The notes beneath the pieces are model-generated. The model saw only the letters and a list, made by a program, of their open reading frames with translations. It was not told the origin of the DNA and ran no database searches. Made by a program: the position numbers and the translations under genes. Shown one piece after another: positions 21,950-33,733 of a stretch of 64,000 nt of DNA (positions are counted from its first letter, which is position 1; every line of letters starts with the position of its first letter). The stretch lies in NCBI RefSeq assembly GCF_028453695.1, contig NC_135772.1, forward strand, positions 20,269,412-20,333,411, given 5' to 3'. This stretch comes from Augochlora pura. Taxonomy: Eukaryota; Arthropoda; Insecta; Hymenoptera; Halictidae.

Positions 21950-23600
21950 GCCGACTGAGAAGGGAAACGCGAAGATCCTCGATCGGCGAACGGGAAAACA
22001 GGGCGACCGAAATATACGGGTCAGACACGAGGTGGTAAAGTAGCGGCGCGAATCGTCGACGGTAGGAAAAAGGTGGCGGAGGAGAGATGGAGGAAGAGGA
22101 GGTGGAAGAGGAGGAGGAGGGAAAAGATGGTGGCGTAGCGGGGGTCGGTAACGCGGGCGGAACGTTCGAATGAGAGTAGCTAGACAGAAGAAGGAGAGGA
22201 GACCGCAGAAGTACCGTACAAAGGTGGTTCCCGGGGATGGTGGCCGCGCGAGCCGGGTCTAGAAGGATGGTAGGTGTCTGCTGTAAGGTGGAAAGCAACG
22301 GCACTACCACGAACGCCGGACAGTGCTGAGAAAGCATGGCAGAAGCCCGTGAAAAGCACCGATCCGTAAGAACGATACAACACGAACGGCCAAGATGGCT
22401 AACGTCGTTCTTGCCTTCTTCTTCCCTTCGTCTTCTCCCTCGGCCTCCACCCACCCCACCCCATCCCGCACCCTCTCGCGCAGCACCCCCTTCTGTTCGC
22501 TCTTCAGTCTTTTACGGAGGAGTAGCAGCGGCGCGGGCTGGCTCACCCAGGGGGGAAGGGATAGAGAGTCGAGTGTCGAGTAAAGACTATTTGCCGAGAC
22601 ATCGCTGTCACCGGTCGTCAAGCATCGAGCGTCAATTAGAGGCGATCGACGCGAGCACTAATTAATCGAACGGGCCGGTCCGGTCTCCCTAGGAACAGGC
22701 TTATCGATGGGTAATCGATTCCCGCCGGGAGCCGGGACGAAAAAGAGCTCTCGGTTTCATCGTTTCTGATTGCCTTCGGGGATGCGTCCGTGATGTTCGG
22801 ATCTCGATCTGCTTTCGGGCGGACGCGGAAGAGAGTGCCGCGTATTTGCTGGCGCTACACCGCGCCCTCATCTCTCCTCCCACATTCACAAATCTCAATT
22901 TTTATATAAATTACTATTTCTATTAATTATTTCCTGGATCCATAAAACCGTAAAATAATTTAGCATATATTTTATTAATTTGATAAAGTAATTGCGAGTA
23001 ACGTTGCGAGAACGATAGAGGACGAGCGTGCACGGGGAGACATCGCGACGGCGACGAACGACGACCGCAGGTGTGACGGCGCGACGAGCGTAAAATCAAA
23101 ACTAAATTAATTAATTAAAACGGCGAAACGGCCGGCGTCGATACTCGCGACGTTTCCTTAGTCACGGGCTGCGCGGCAATAATTACAGGGTCCGGTACCG
23201 GCACCCGTGTGCCGACCGTGTAATTAACCTACAACCTCGACGCCGTCGACGACGACGACGACGACGCTTTCCTCGAAATGGAAGAAATTTAAATACCAAT
23301 AACCGAGCCCGGGGGGTGTCTTAGCGAGCGCGAGTCGAGTGCCGCGCGTTTCTCTAGAAGCCCGGGGCAATCTAACGAGAGAACCAGATGCTCCGGAGAG
23401 CTTTATCAAGCCACGGCTACGCGACGATCATACCGGAAAACGAACATTTTATTTTCTTTGTTGTAGGTACTCTGCTGGCCCCGGGCTCTACTCACCCGCG
23501 AAACTCTCGGCCATTCGCGACTTTCTGGATGGAGCACGTTGTTCTTGATGCACTGTTGGAAGTACGGATGCGGAGACGAAATTATGGCATCGAATAAATA
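21950..23600. other. GC-rich non-coding stretch with purine tract
   Basis: A GGA-rich purine tract occupies 22074-22135 and a GAC run 23244-23266. Long frames at 21930-22665 run on opposite strands through biased sequence and show no domain. TTTCTTTGTTGTAG at 23454-23467 looks like a plus-strand splice acceptor, but what follows has no recognisable coding similarity. Confidence 0.4.
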
Positions 23601-23604
23601 TTCT

Positions 23605-24695
23605 ATTAAGCACTGGATACGTCTTAAAAACGTCCATTTTCGGTCTGAACGTCTTACGTCTTGGAATGGACGTCTTTAAGATGTCTTATTTCAGGCTAAA
23701 TGCTTTTAAATACAATTTTAACACATACAATGGAGTCAGAAAATGAAAGACATAATTTATATATAAAATAAAGAAATAATAAAATAATAATACCATAATA
23801 AAAGTCCAGTAATTTTCACGCTCCATTCAAGTGTCCTAAATAACTTACGAACATAGCCGATTTGCATTCATCCTAAATTGCAATTAAACAGCCAGGACAT
23901 TAACTAAATAAATTACAAATTAAATACTGACCTGTACCATTAAAATACCAGAGTTTAACAGTATTTTCATTGGGTCCCCGCAGCAAAGACTTCCCCGGTT
24001 GATTCTCGAAAGATTCGCTCGGAGGGTTTATTTTTCAAGGTGACTATACACACGGCCAGGTAAGTTCAGTCAATCCCCGGGATATCCTTGTAGAATCTCA
24101 GTCAAAGCCGAACGTGGAAAAGTGATTAATTCAACAAGATTGAAGAGCATTCTCTGCTTTTTCCCTCTCACTTTCCACCCCGGCGTTCGACGATGGCCGG
24201 CTTTCCTCTCCCTTTTCCGTGGTCCTTTGTCAAGTTCCACCCCCTAAGGGATTACGTTTCCTTCGTTCCATCTCCGTCGTTTGATGCTGTGTAACGTTAT
24301 TTTCTTACGTACACTCTATATAGACAGTCGCCAGGATCCTACGAACGCGTTCGCCAAAACATTTTCTACTTTCGAACCGGTATGGGATTTCTGGAGGATC
24401 GTTCTGCGTTTCCATAGGAAATGGTCGAAATTATAGCGTAGCGTGCCTAGGGTATTGGGAAATATGAGTAGGAACTTCAATTTCGAGAAAATTCCAGTCC
24501 TAGATGGCAAGAAGACGTCTTTAAGACGTTTTTAAGACGTTTCCAAGACGTAGAAAAATAGGCGTACTTTTAATAGTCATTTTTAATTATCACAGTAGGA
24601 AGTTTTTCCTCTTCAAAGACGTCTGATGAATTAGGAACGTGCAGACCTAAACTGGACGTAAAATGGACGTTTTTAAGACGTGTTCAGTACTTATT
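23605..24695. mobile_element. Candidate 1.09-kb TIR element with AAGACGT-repeat termini
   Basis: The left end (AAGCACTGGATACGTC, then TTAAAAACGTCCATTTT) is inverse to the right end, which read inward is AAGTACTGAACACGTC followed by TTAAAAACGTCCATTTT. The 17-bp TTAAAAACGTCCATTTT block is identical, and similarity continues through GGTCTGNACG. Just inside both ends lie AAGACGTCTTTAAGACG-type repeats. The interior (about 23700-24500) has no transposase and is not obviously repetitive. It could also be two separately inserted fragments. Confidence 0.5.
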
Positions 24696-24699
24696 GGGC

Positions 24700-27239
24700 A
24701 ACGATATAATAGACAAATGCTTGAGGAAGCAGAGGCAATGAGATCGCTCTCCATACTAACGCCTCTCCTCAGCGTTTCAGGTAACCTTTTTGCGATGGAA
24801 TAAAAATTGTAAATTACAATTTTGTAATAAAAAAAAATGCTCGGTGATAATATTTAAAGCGGTGTCCTCTATCGGAAGAAAGTATCCGCCGTTACAGAAA
24901 CGAGAGCCAGTGTCCCAGCGAACGGGATTACGGACGACTTGCCCTGACGAAGATTCAATTCCGTGGCCTACACCCTTCGATCTTAATTTTCCGAAAATTG
25001 TCTCTAATCCCCCCGGCAAGGGGCGGCCCGGGTCCCGGCCCTGGGTAATACGACGCGGCAGGACATTCAAATATCGAGAAATAAATGGAAGCGGAACGGC
25101 GCGATGATCAACCGGCGGTGATGCAGATGAGGCGGGACGTGAATGGAGCAAGCTTGGGAACTGGGGAAAATAGTTCCTGTCGAAACCATGCGACAGGAAC
25201 GCATATCATTAACCCATCCTTTCAATCTCTCATTTCCTCTGGACCGTGAGGGGAATCGATGATTGCGAATAATGCGCGCCGGCCACCGCCGCCCTTCCTT
25301 AATCCGCGCGCGTTGCCAGTTCGTTACGGTCACAATTAGACCGCTACTTAGAATTCGTCGATCATTCATTACGCTTCCTCATTACTTCTCGACCACCGCA
25401 TTGTACATTTTCTACGAATTTCCGTGCGATTTCACAATGTTCCTTCGACGTTGGTTCGTCCTTGATTTGATTCTCTTTCAACTAACGCAGAACCTACCAA
25501 ACAAGTAGTACAGGACAGTGTATGATCAGACGAACAGAGTACAATAATTACAGAAAATTACAGAGTCAATTACAGAAAACTCGTTCGAATAAAAGTAACA
25601 AAATAATGATTACCAACGATTCCAGACATACATACTCGATGACCACAGCTCGCATAATTAACAGCAAATTAAAATCCTTAACGCGTCGTATAAAGAAGTT
25701 CATTAAGTTCGAAAAATCTGTACGCGTTCGAGGGTCCGCGTGCCGCGGCCGAAAGTAATTACACGTTATATGAAATATCATGGAATTGCTTGTCATTCCG
25801 GTAGACATGATTCGCAGTTTCGATTTAATTAATACCGATGACGCGGCGCGAGGGGCATCTATCGCGGTCGCAGGGGCGTGTTGTGGCCGCCGCATCGATT
25901 CATATTAATTCCGTTAATGGCAGCTCGTAATACTACGAAATTTTTCGGTATCGATTCCCCCGCGGCATCCGGCGGACGATTCTCCGTCCGCGCGCGCGAT
26001 ACCACGCCGCCACGCCGAAAGAAAAATTATATCGCGACAGAGCCAGGGGCGGAAGCGGGACAAAGTGTGCTCGCGGTCTGTTTTTCTGCTTTCGACTTTC
26101 GTCGAACGAGATATCGTTGAAACGTCAAAAGATTCCCCGGCGAAATTCGGAATTATTGTCTCGATTAAAAACGGGGACCGAGCCCCGACCGCGAAGAATG
26201 ATTAAACCGTGCGTACCGCGGTTATTATTATTATATTGTATTATTCGAGAACGAGCGTTGCCTTTCAACAATTTTTTTGCGGCTGCATTACCGTTCGTTA
26301 AAATTAATTTGCTCTCCGCGGGAATAACTCCGTTGCAGGAAATGGAAGAAAAAGCGATTCGATATTCAATTATTTGAGAAATTTCCTCGAACAATTTTTG
26401 CTCGCTACATTGTATTTTTTTTTATTAAAATCTGTTCAAAAGAGTTCCTCGCGACTACCCCGTCTCGGATATTTATTTTACCGCAAGGGATGATCGAATT
26501 ACAAGGCCGTAATTCGAGTTTTAGAAAAATAAAAATTTCTTTTCAGGCTCGTCGATTGTATTTTATTAAAATCTCCTCGGTAGAGCGCTTTCTATGGGAA
26601 CGATTTGGTTCCGATAAAATGGAGTTAAAATGGAGTAAAATCTCGTCCGGCATGGTTTCACGGCGAGGGTTCGCGAATTTTTGGCGAAGCGGGAAACGCG
26701 ATTCCGTCGCGGAGACGCCGCGAGCGGACGATCGTCGTTTTATTTATTAGTTTTCAATAATGCGAGGGGCTTGGGCGGGACGCCGTGGAAAGAGAATCGA
26801 ACGGAAGCCGTAATAATATCGCGACCGGTCGGGCATCCGCGATGCGCCCGGCCTAAGAAATTCCACGGTCTGTCGAACTGCGAAATGAGACGGGCACGCT
26901 TCGTTCCCCTTTTCCGCCGCTCGAGAAACGAAAAACTTAAGGCACCCGATTCACTCTGACCGATCCATTACCGTGCTTTATCAATCAAAATATTCGTATT
27001 CCGGGCGCCGTGAAATTGATGTCCCCAACACGTTCGCCCTATATACCCGGGCAAGCCGGTCTTCTTTCCATTTCGTGGAGCCCGGCTTTAATTGACTTTC
27101 GTTGTTTTCTCCGAGAAACCACCGTCCCGTCGAACATTTCCAGGGGATCTAACAGAATTTGCGGCACCAGATCGAGGCAAGCAATATTTCTTGCGAAACT
27201 ACCCCCGAGGTATGCAATATTATTTATTCAGCTTCTTTT
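24700..27239. other. Non-coding stretch without recognised feature
   Basis: Mixed composition. Overlapping frames at 24777-25151 and 25067-25369 on both strands lack domains. ATT-rich run at 26222-26240. No repeats with clear period were seen. Confidence 0.4.
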
Positions 27240-27605
27240 TTTATTGATTCCATTTAACAGGGAAGCTACAAGCTTTTTCGCTTTTGACTTTGCAAGCGCT
27301 TTTCTTGATCGCTATTCAAGATATTTGAATGAAATAAAAGGCAAATGGTAGGCATAATCAAGCTATAATTAGCGTAATTTTTCCAAAATTTTAGGTCAGT
27401 TGTTAGATATAAATAAAAATAATTTAAGAGGAACAATTATGTCTACTTTATGAAGAAATGAATCTGTAACTTTGCGAGGTCTTTTCTCGATAACTATATA
27501 AGATATTCGCGTGAAACAAAGACTGATTGTTAAACAAACATTTGCTTTATACAACATAATTTTTCCAAAATTTTCGATCGCCGGAGATACAGAAGAAAAA
27601 ATCAT
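27240..27605. repeat. Two-copy tandem repeat, period about 183 bp
   Basis: TAATTTTTCCAAAATTTT occurs at 27375 and 27558. TTTGCNNGNNCTTTTCTNGATNNC occurs at about 27289 and 27471. The intervening text (AAGATATT, then GTGAAACAAA or ATGAAATAAA) is alignable, with considerable divergence. Confidence 0.6.
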
Positions 27606-28450
27606 TTCGAGAGACGAGTTTTAGGTGTTTAACTTCTGCTCGCACTACAAACACAAATTTATTAAATTTTATTAATAAAAATCGTAAATAAAAGGCTGCC
27701 TTTCCAATCGCTGCGGTTTAAGAATGAACCTTCCAGTAGAACTCAACTTGTAGATTCTCCGCCACGATTCCACGGTTCGACGGGTTCGCGGAATCACGAA
27801 ATTAGATCAGCGGGGGGATGTGCTAATAAAGCCGGGCCACGGCGATCGGGACTTTCGAAAAATAATTCCGTTCCGCGGGCGGTAATCAATTCGAATAATC
27901 CAGTCCCGCGGAAATTGAATCAGTGCCCCCCCGCAGGAGCGGGATATAAAGTTGGCGGCGCGGCGCGGCGTGGATTCCGCATTCCGCGGGCTATTTCTTC
28001 CCGCATATTCTTATTCCGCAGGGTACACGCGATAACGAGTTCGTAGTCACGAGGCCGCAGCAGCAGCAGCCGCCACCGCCGCGGCTTCTTTTCTGGAATC
28101 GAGCTACGAATCTTGACCCAGTTAACCCTCCCCCCCTCTCCCCACGGCTCTACAAAGGAACGACACAGAATATATTCTCGCTTAATTTCAAGCCACGACG
28201 AGGCGGCACGTCCGCGCGGGTCCGTCGCATGCCCGGCCGAGCCAACGCGCGAACACCGGAAGAATCGAACGGACGAAAGTTTATGGGGGCGGCCGAAAAT
28301 AATCTCGATCGTCTGAACTACTTAGCCGCCGGACTATTTCGCTTATCCGTGTACGCGTTCGAACGATTTTCTCGTTTAATGCCAGTGGAAAATATCTTTG
28401 AAGTTTCCAAATGCCGTGGAATCTTTTTGTTTATATATCGTGTGCTTTAA
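27606..28450. other. Non-coding GC-rich stretch without recognised feature
   Basis: Contains a GCAGCAGCAGC run at 28057-28068 and a C-rich tract at 28126-28143. Frames at 28113-28450 show no recognised domain. Confidence 0.4.
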
Positions 28451-28451
28451 T

Positions 28452-28725
28452 ATTGAATTTAATATTTATATATTATAGATCATAGTACAGAATTTTGTAT
28501 TTATATATTGTATATTACAGCAGAGAATTTAATATTTTTATATCATGGATTATAATATAGAATTTAATATTTTTATATCGTAGGTTATAATACAGAATTT
28601 TCTATTTATATATCGTATATTACAGTGTAGAATTTAATATTTTTATATCATAGATTATAGCACAGAATTTTCTATTTATATATCATATACTATAATATAG
28701 AATTGAATATTTCTGAAGTTATATT
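28452..28725. repeat. AT-rich minisatellite, period about 36 bp
   Basis: Units of the type GAATTTAATATTTTTATATC plus ATAGATTATANTACA alternate with GAATTTTCTATTTATATATC units, about seven in all. Confidence 0.75.
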
Positions 28726-29400
28726 ATATCACTATATTAATATTTCCTTTTAATATTTCTAAATTTATCTGAGCACAGAGTCTATAATACTATAATACTA
28801 ATTACAGTATAATAAAATAGCAAAGAAACGAGGCGCGATCGAGACACGAGCAACTCTGCAGCGAAAATTGTTTCGCTGAACGAATAAACGAATAAAGTGT
28901 AGCATCGGTTCGCGCGCAGGGAAATGCTAGGCTCTCCGGAAGGCAACGGCGTGGGCGATAGCTTGCCGAATTACTAAATCGACGCCAAGCTAAGACCCCT
29001 GGCTACGCTACGGTACGATACTGCCGTGACTCCACTCATCCGCGGAACGATCGGTATTATTCCGCCAGATAAATTCACGTTTATCGACGATGTGTTCGCG
29101 AGCTGGGTAAACACCGTTCACCCGACGGCGCGGGGTGGCACGTGTTTTCTTTTAGTCTGCCGCGCGCAATGGAAAATCTACTCTCGCCAACCCCCTCTAC
29201 CGCCGCCATATTTTTCGCCGCCCCGTTTTCGCCCCTTTAAGTTTTACCGTAAATATGGGATCGTTCCGGCGGCCGGACCTCGAATTCGTATTTATTTCGA
29301 TGGGGATTGTTGAGGATATCGAATCAAATATTCGGAACAATGGAGATCGATAAGGGCTTCGTATTAAAATTTTGGAAACATTTATGATATTGCCGAGGTC
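28726..29400. other. Non-coding stretch without recognised feature
   Basis: AT-rich to 28820, then a GC-rich patch (28820-29300). No coding similarity, inverted ends or clear tandem period was seen. Confidence 0.4.
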
Positions 29401-29785
29401 GTTGTAAAAAATATGGGATGCAATTGTGATGATTGAGGTCTTTGTAAAAAATCCTGGAGACAATGATAATCATCTGGATCATTACAAAAAAATTCTAGAA
29501 ACAATTATGACCATGGAGATCATCACAAAAATTTTTGAAGACTGTAATAATCGTCGAGATCGTCACAAAAAAATCTTGAAGCCAATAACGATATTCAAAA
29601 TCGTCACACAATTTTTGCAAATAGCAATTATTATCAAGACCACTATAAAAATTTTTCAAGACTATAATAATCGTCGAGATCATCACAAAAAAATCTTGAA
29701 GCCAATAACGATCCTCAAAATCGTCACACAAATTTTGCAAATAGCAATTATTATCAAGACGACCGTAAAAAATCTTGCAAACTTA
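29400..29785. repeat. 120-bp tandem repeat (minisatellite), two clear copies plus diverged ones
   Basis: 29541-29660 and 29661-29780 are about 90 % identical (shared ATAATCGTCGAGATC, AAAAAAATCTTGAAGCCAAT, ATAGCAATTATTATCAAGAC). Upstream 29400-29540 contains shorter degenerate relatives. Because 120 is a multiple of three, a 125-codon plus-strand frame stays open with a 40-residue repeat; I consider it non-coding. Confidence 0.85.
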
Positions 29786-31635
29786 GAAAAGAAGTCAAGC
29801 TGATCACGGAAAATCTTGCAAGAAAATAAATATCACAAAATTGATCGCTCGAAATCTCGTGAACGTAAATAATCGGCAGATCGTAGTTCGCGTTTCGTCA
29901 GTCGGAAACCGCGATGTGAAATGACCACCCCTTAAAACGAATTTATTCGTCGACGAGCAGCAGCGGGAGAGCGAGTTCGCGAAACGTTTCCCCGTCGCTG
30001 TACATCGAGTATCAGGAGGCTGACGGTCGGTATAAATTGCTGGCATCGTTATCGCTACAGCTCGTATAAAGCGTAGGAGGAGGAGGAGGAGGAGGAGGAG
30101 GAGGAGGACACGGCGTGACGAGGCCCAGAAACTACCCTCCCCCCCAGCCTCTCCCCCTCCCCCCTCCGGTTTCTGCTCAAAGTGGATCGCGGAAATTGGA
30201 TTAACGAAGCGGTTAGCCGCGCGCGCCGGGATCGTCCGATTATTTCGAATGACAAATGACCCGCAGAGAGGCCCGTCCGTGTGGAAACGCAGGTGGGGAC
30301 GTTTGCCCGTTGATGGGGCCGACCGCGGCCGCCGTTCTTCCCGAACGGCCGGGACGCCTAACGCCGACGCGAATAAACCCGACGATCTTCCACGGACACG
30401 TGGCACTCTGACCGAGCCGCAAAGTTCCACCGACGCCGGAGAATTCGTCGTCGGACACATTCCGTCGCGATTTTCGTCGATTCTTTGAACCGACCGAGTT
30501 TTCTCTGTCGCGAGAAAAAGCAACCCCTGAGTGCGCGCGCGTGGCCAATTAAATCCTCCGATCCGCGACCTCTTTCGATAATTTTTACAGCTTGGAAATA
30601 ATGCCAGGATATATATTTATAGAATTTTGGATTGCTTTTATTGTTACTTTATATCTGAGATTTATTTTCTTTTTAAATAGAAGAGGACACGCTTCAACCC
30701 CTTAGATTTCTTTCGCGGCTGCTTTGAACATTATTTCTTGTTGTTAATAAATTCCTATTAATAGAGAAATATTTGTATTTATTATTTACCAATCTTTGGC
30801 TATCAAAGATTAAATATCAAGCTATAAACATTGTTAAAACATTGCCATAGCTTGAGGGGTTAATAATAAACAGAAACGTTCCGTCGTCGAATTTCGACGC
30901 CATTAATTGAAACTCCTAAAAAATTAAATAAAATCAAAAACACGTTCTTAACAATGAAACGAATATTTTCGTTAACCCGCGGAACAATATACCTTCGCAA
31001 ACGGTGGATTTGTCCGGTCCGCAGTTTCTTTGTGAGCGGCATTCGCTGCCACGTCATATTGCCGTCGAGTGTGCAACGAAAAAAAAAAAAAACAGAAAAA
31101 AAAGAAAAAAAGAGAAAGATATGTAGGACGTATAAAATATTAACAATCTCCATGGAACAGCGAAGACACGGTAGCGCGCACAAGGGTGGAAGTGGTCGGT
31201 CAGTATTTTGACGACACACGCGGCGAATATTGCGGATTATATAGGCTGCAATACTCAGCGTATATCTGTTCTCTCGCTTTTGAAAGTAGCACACTCGCGC
31301 GCGCGTTATTTATTTCAACTGGGGGAGGGGTGGGGGAGACACGCGTGTCTATGTACGTATAATCGCGGCCGTACACGTTTGCGTTCCCGCGATATTACGC
31401 CGTCTTTCGGAGGACTGCGCTCGAAGGGGCTCTTTCAACGTTATCTTCCCTTTCTTCGAGTTTTCAGCGGCTGACCTCGCCGACCGAACCATCGCGCTCC
31501 CATTATTTTCCGCCGAAAGAATACAAGATGCGTCGCCGGAACAACCCTTGATCGCGCATCGTTATATAAATTATTCGCGTTGTCGTGTGTCACGATTTAG
31601 GGTCGATATGCTCTGTTCAGTGGATTTTATTGTTA
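29786..31635. other. Non-coding stretch with AGG and poly-A tracts
   Basis: An (AGG)n run lies at 30073-30109 and an A-rich tract at 31078-31113. The 239-codon minus-strand frame at 29804-30523 contains a poly-Leu run read from the AGG tract and no domain, so it is rejected as a gene. 30698-30859 may be another short element: its ends read CCCCTTAGAT and CCCCTCAAGC, with TTAA on one side. Confidence 0.45.
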
Positions 31636-31639
31636 ATAG

Positions 31640-32100
31640 TCGCAATAACGATACTAGCCCTGTTATATCACAACTGTTACTCTAATATTAATACTATTTT
31701 TATTGCAATACTAATATTAATATTATTACTATTATAATATTAATATTAGCATGAATATTTCTACAATAATACCATTACTGCAATGACAATACTAACACTG
31801 TTATATTAAAACTGTTACTGCAATATTAATACTATTGCTATTATAATATTAATATTTCTAAAATAATAAAATTACTGAAATAACAACACTGCTACTGCAA
31901 TATTAATACTATTGCTATTATAATATTAATATTAATATTTCTAAAATAATAAAATTGCTGAAATAACAACACTGCTACTGCAATATTAATACTATTTCTA
32001 TTATAATATTAATATTAATATTTCTAAAATAATAAAATTACTGCAACAACAGCACTGCTACTACAATAACAAAAACACTAACAATATTCTTACCATTAAC
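31640..32100. repeat. AT-rich tandem repeat, period about 83 bp
   Basis: ACACTGCTACTGCAATATTA recurs at 31886 and 31969, followed each time by CTATTATAATATTAATATT and AAAATAATAAAATT. Shorter degenerate units (ACTGTTACTGCAATATTAAT) precede from 31670. A small patch of similar ATT/ACT text lies at 38097-38178. Confidence 0.8.
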
Positions 32101-33481
32101 TACTAAATCTCGCAAAGAACAGTCGACGCCCCTAGCTAAAGTAGCACTCAAAAGTTGAGTTTAAAGATCGTCGGAATCGCGCCGCTTGGAGAGATAAGAA
32201 CGCATCGATACGAGAGGAAACGTCCTAAAGGACTCCACCTCCTCCTTCTGACAGGCAAGTGATCGCGCTTGCATCGAGTCGCGACCGATGTGATCCTCGG
32301 GCGCGCGCGCGCGCTCGTGGGACAAGCGGGAGAGCGGCAGACACAGCCGAGATTACGGATCATCTGCGTTTTCAATATTTCAAGCGGATAAATAATTCGT
32401 GACGGCTTCGCGTATATAGTCTTGCCGGTGCGCGAGATTCGTAACTCGCCGGAAACGATAGGCGGATCACGGAGCTCCGAGATCGTGGATCGGTAACGCT
32501 GGATCCGCGAGCGAAAGGTCCGAGGAGGCCGATGCAAGATTCATCCGGGGATCCCAACGGCGGAAGGGTCTCCTCTCGCGCGCGCGCGCCCCGCCTCAAA
32601 TATATCTGATCCATTTAAGTTTACGGCGTTTCGGAAAACTGGGTGACGCGGAATCCCCAGCCGATGCAAAATCTGCCCGAAAACGGGAGAGAAACGGCGC
32701 GTCGAAGAGAAACTTCGATTCTGAGAGCGATGAGGACGGAAATTGTATCTTTTGTATTAATTAATTTTTCATATACGTATTTTAATAATTTTTAATGAAA
32801 AGAGATATATGGCTATAACAAGATATTTTATCAACATTTAGTCCTTTGCAGTCGAAGCTATTTTACTTGTAAATCTGAGACAACTTTTCCTTTCAAGCTT
32901 CCAGATTAGGAACAAATTACAAAAGAATCTTTAAAGCATCGATTGCTTGGGTTTTTCGAATTTTGTCTCTAAGGGGGGGCCGAGCTCGCGAATCAATCGC
33001 GACCGATTGCGTCAGAGGCCCTCCCCGTCCCCGTCGGCGATGATGCGCCGCGCCTCGACAACTGACGACCGTCTTATTGAAACGTCCTTATCTTGATGCA
33101 TTTAGAACGTGCGAGGCGTTTTAAGCGAGCCGTGTTACCTTTTCGAAGTTCGTCGTGGCCCGGTTGCCGCGCGCGGCTCGAATCGATCACTATTACGCGC
33201 CGTGTCGGGGTTCTCGAGACCCGGCCAACTGAAATATGTGGTCCGATGGAAAATAATGGGGCTCGCGGCGGTATTCTCCGCCCGCTGTTCGGAGCAACGA
33301 GAAATAAATTTGCTTCGGAAGCCTCCGGATGGCGGGGCTCCCGCGTCTTCGGGAAATGGTGCCCGCGAAATTGCGTGCCCCTTTTTTCGCATATCCGCTC
33401 GGTTACGTCGATTTCACCCTTTCGCCGTTTAAACCACCGCCGACGGTATTGCATAGCCGCGTTGCTTTTCTGGAAGAATGT
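32101..33481. other. Non-coding stretch with CG runs
   Basis: (CG)n runs lie at 32301-32315 and 32577-32590. Frames of up to 130 codons on both strands overlap (32148-32614, 33074-33580) without recognised similarity. Confidence 0.4.
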
Positions 33482-33485
33482 TTAA

Positions 33486-33729
33486 CCCTTTATGGACTGG
33501 ATTTTTTTGATTTCTCTTTCCTGTATTTTACAAGATATTTAATTCGATATTTTCGAGTGAGTATACGTATAGTATTATAGTAATAAGTATCGTTGAAAAT
33601 AGTTAACTAGGTTGAGTCAATAAATAAGTTTTAAAATTAATAAAATCAGAAAATGAACAATTGTTTTAAGAAAAATTAATTTTATGTCATAATACACACG
33701 CGTGGATTCTTTTTTAAATATTGCAAAGG
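33486..33729. mobile_element. TTAA-flanked short element (piggyBac-like MITE), 244 bp
   Basis: TTAA (33482-33485) is followed by CCCTTTATGGACTGG. The right end reads inward as CCTTTGCAATATTT and abuts TTAA (33730-33733). Interior is AT-rich and non-coding. End similarity is short, so the boundaries are tentative. Confidence 0.45.
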
Positions 33730-33733
33730 TTAA

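Noticed and set aside
23454..23600. Possible plus-strand splice acceptor and exon
   Set aside because: The acceptor-like TTTCTTTGTTGTAG is followed by sequence without recognisable protein similarity or a matching donor.
29804..30523. 239-codon minus-strand open frame
   Set aside because: It contains poly-Leu and poly-Gly read from AGG and C-rich tracts, has overlapping frames on the other strand, and shows no domain.
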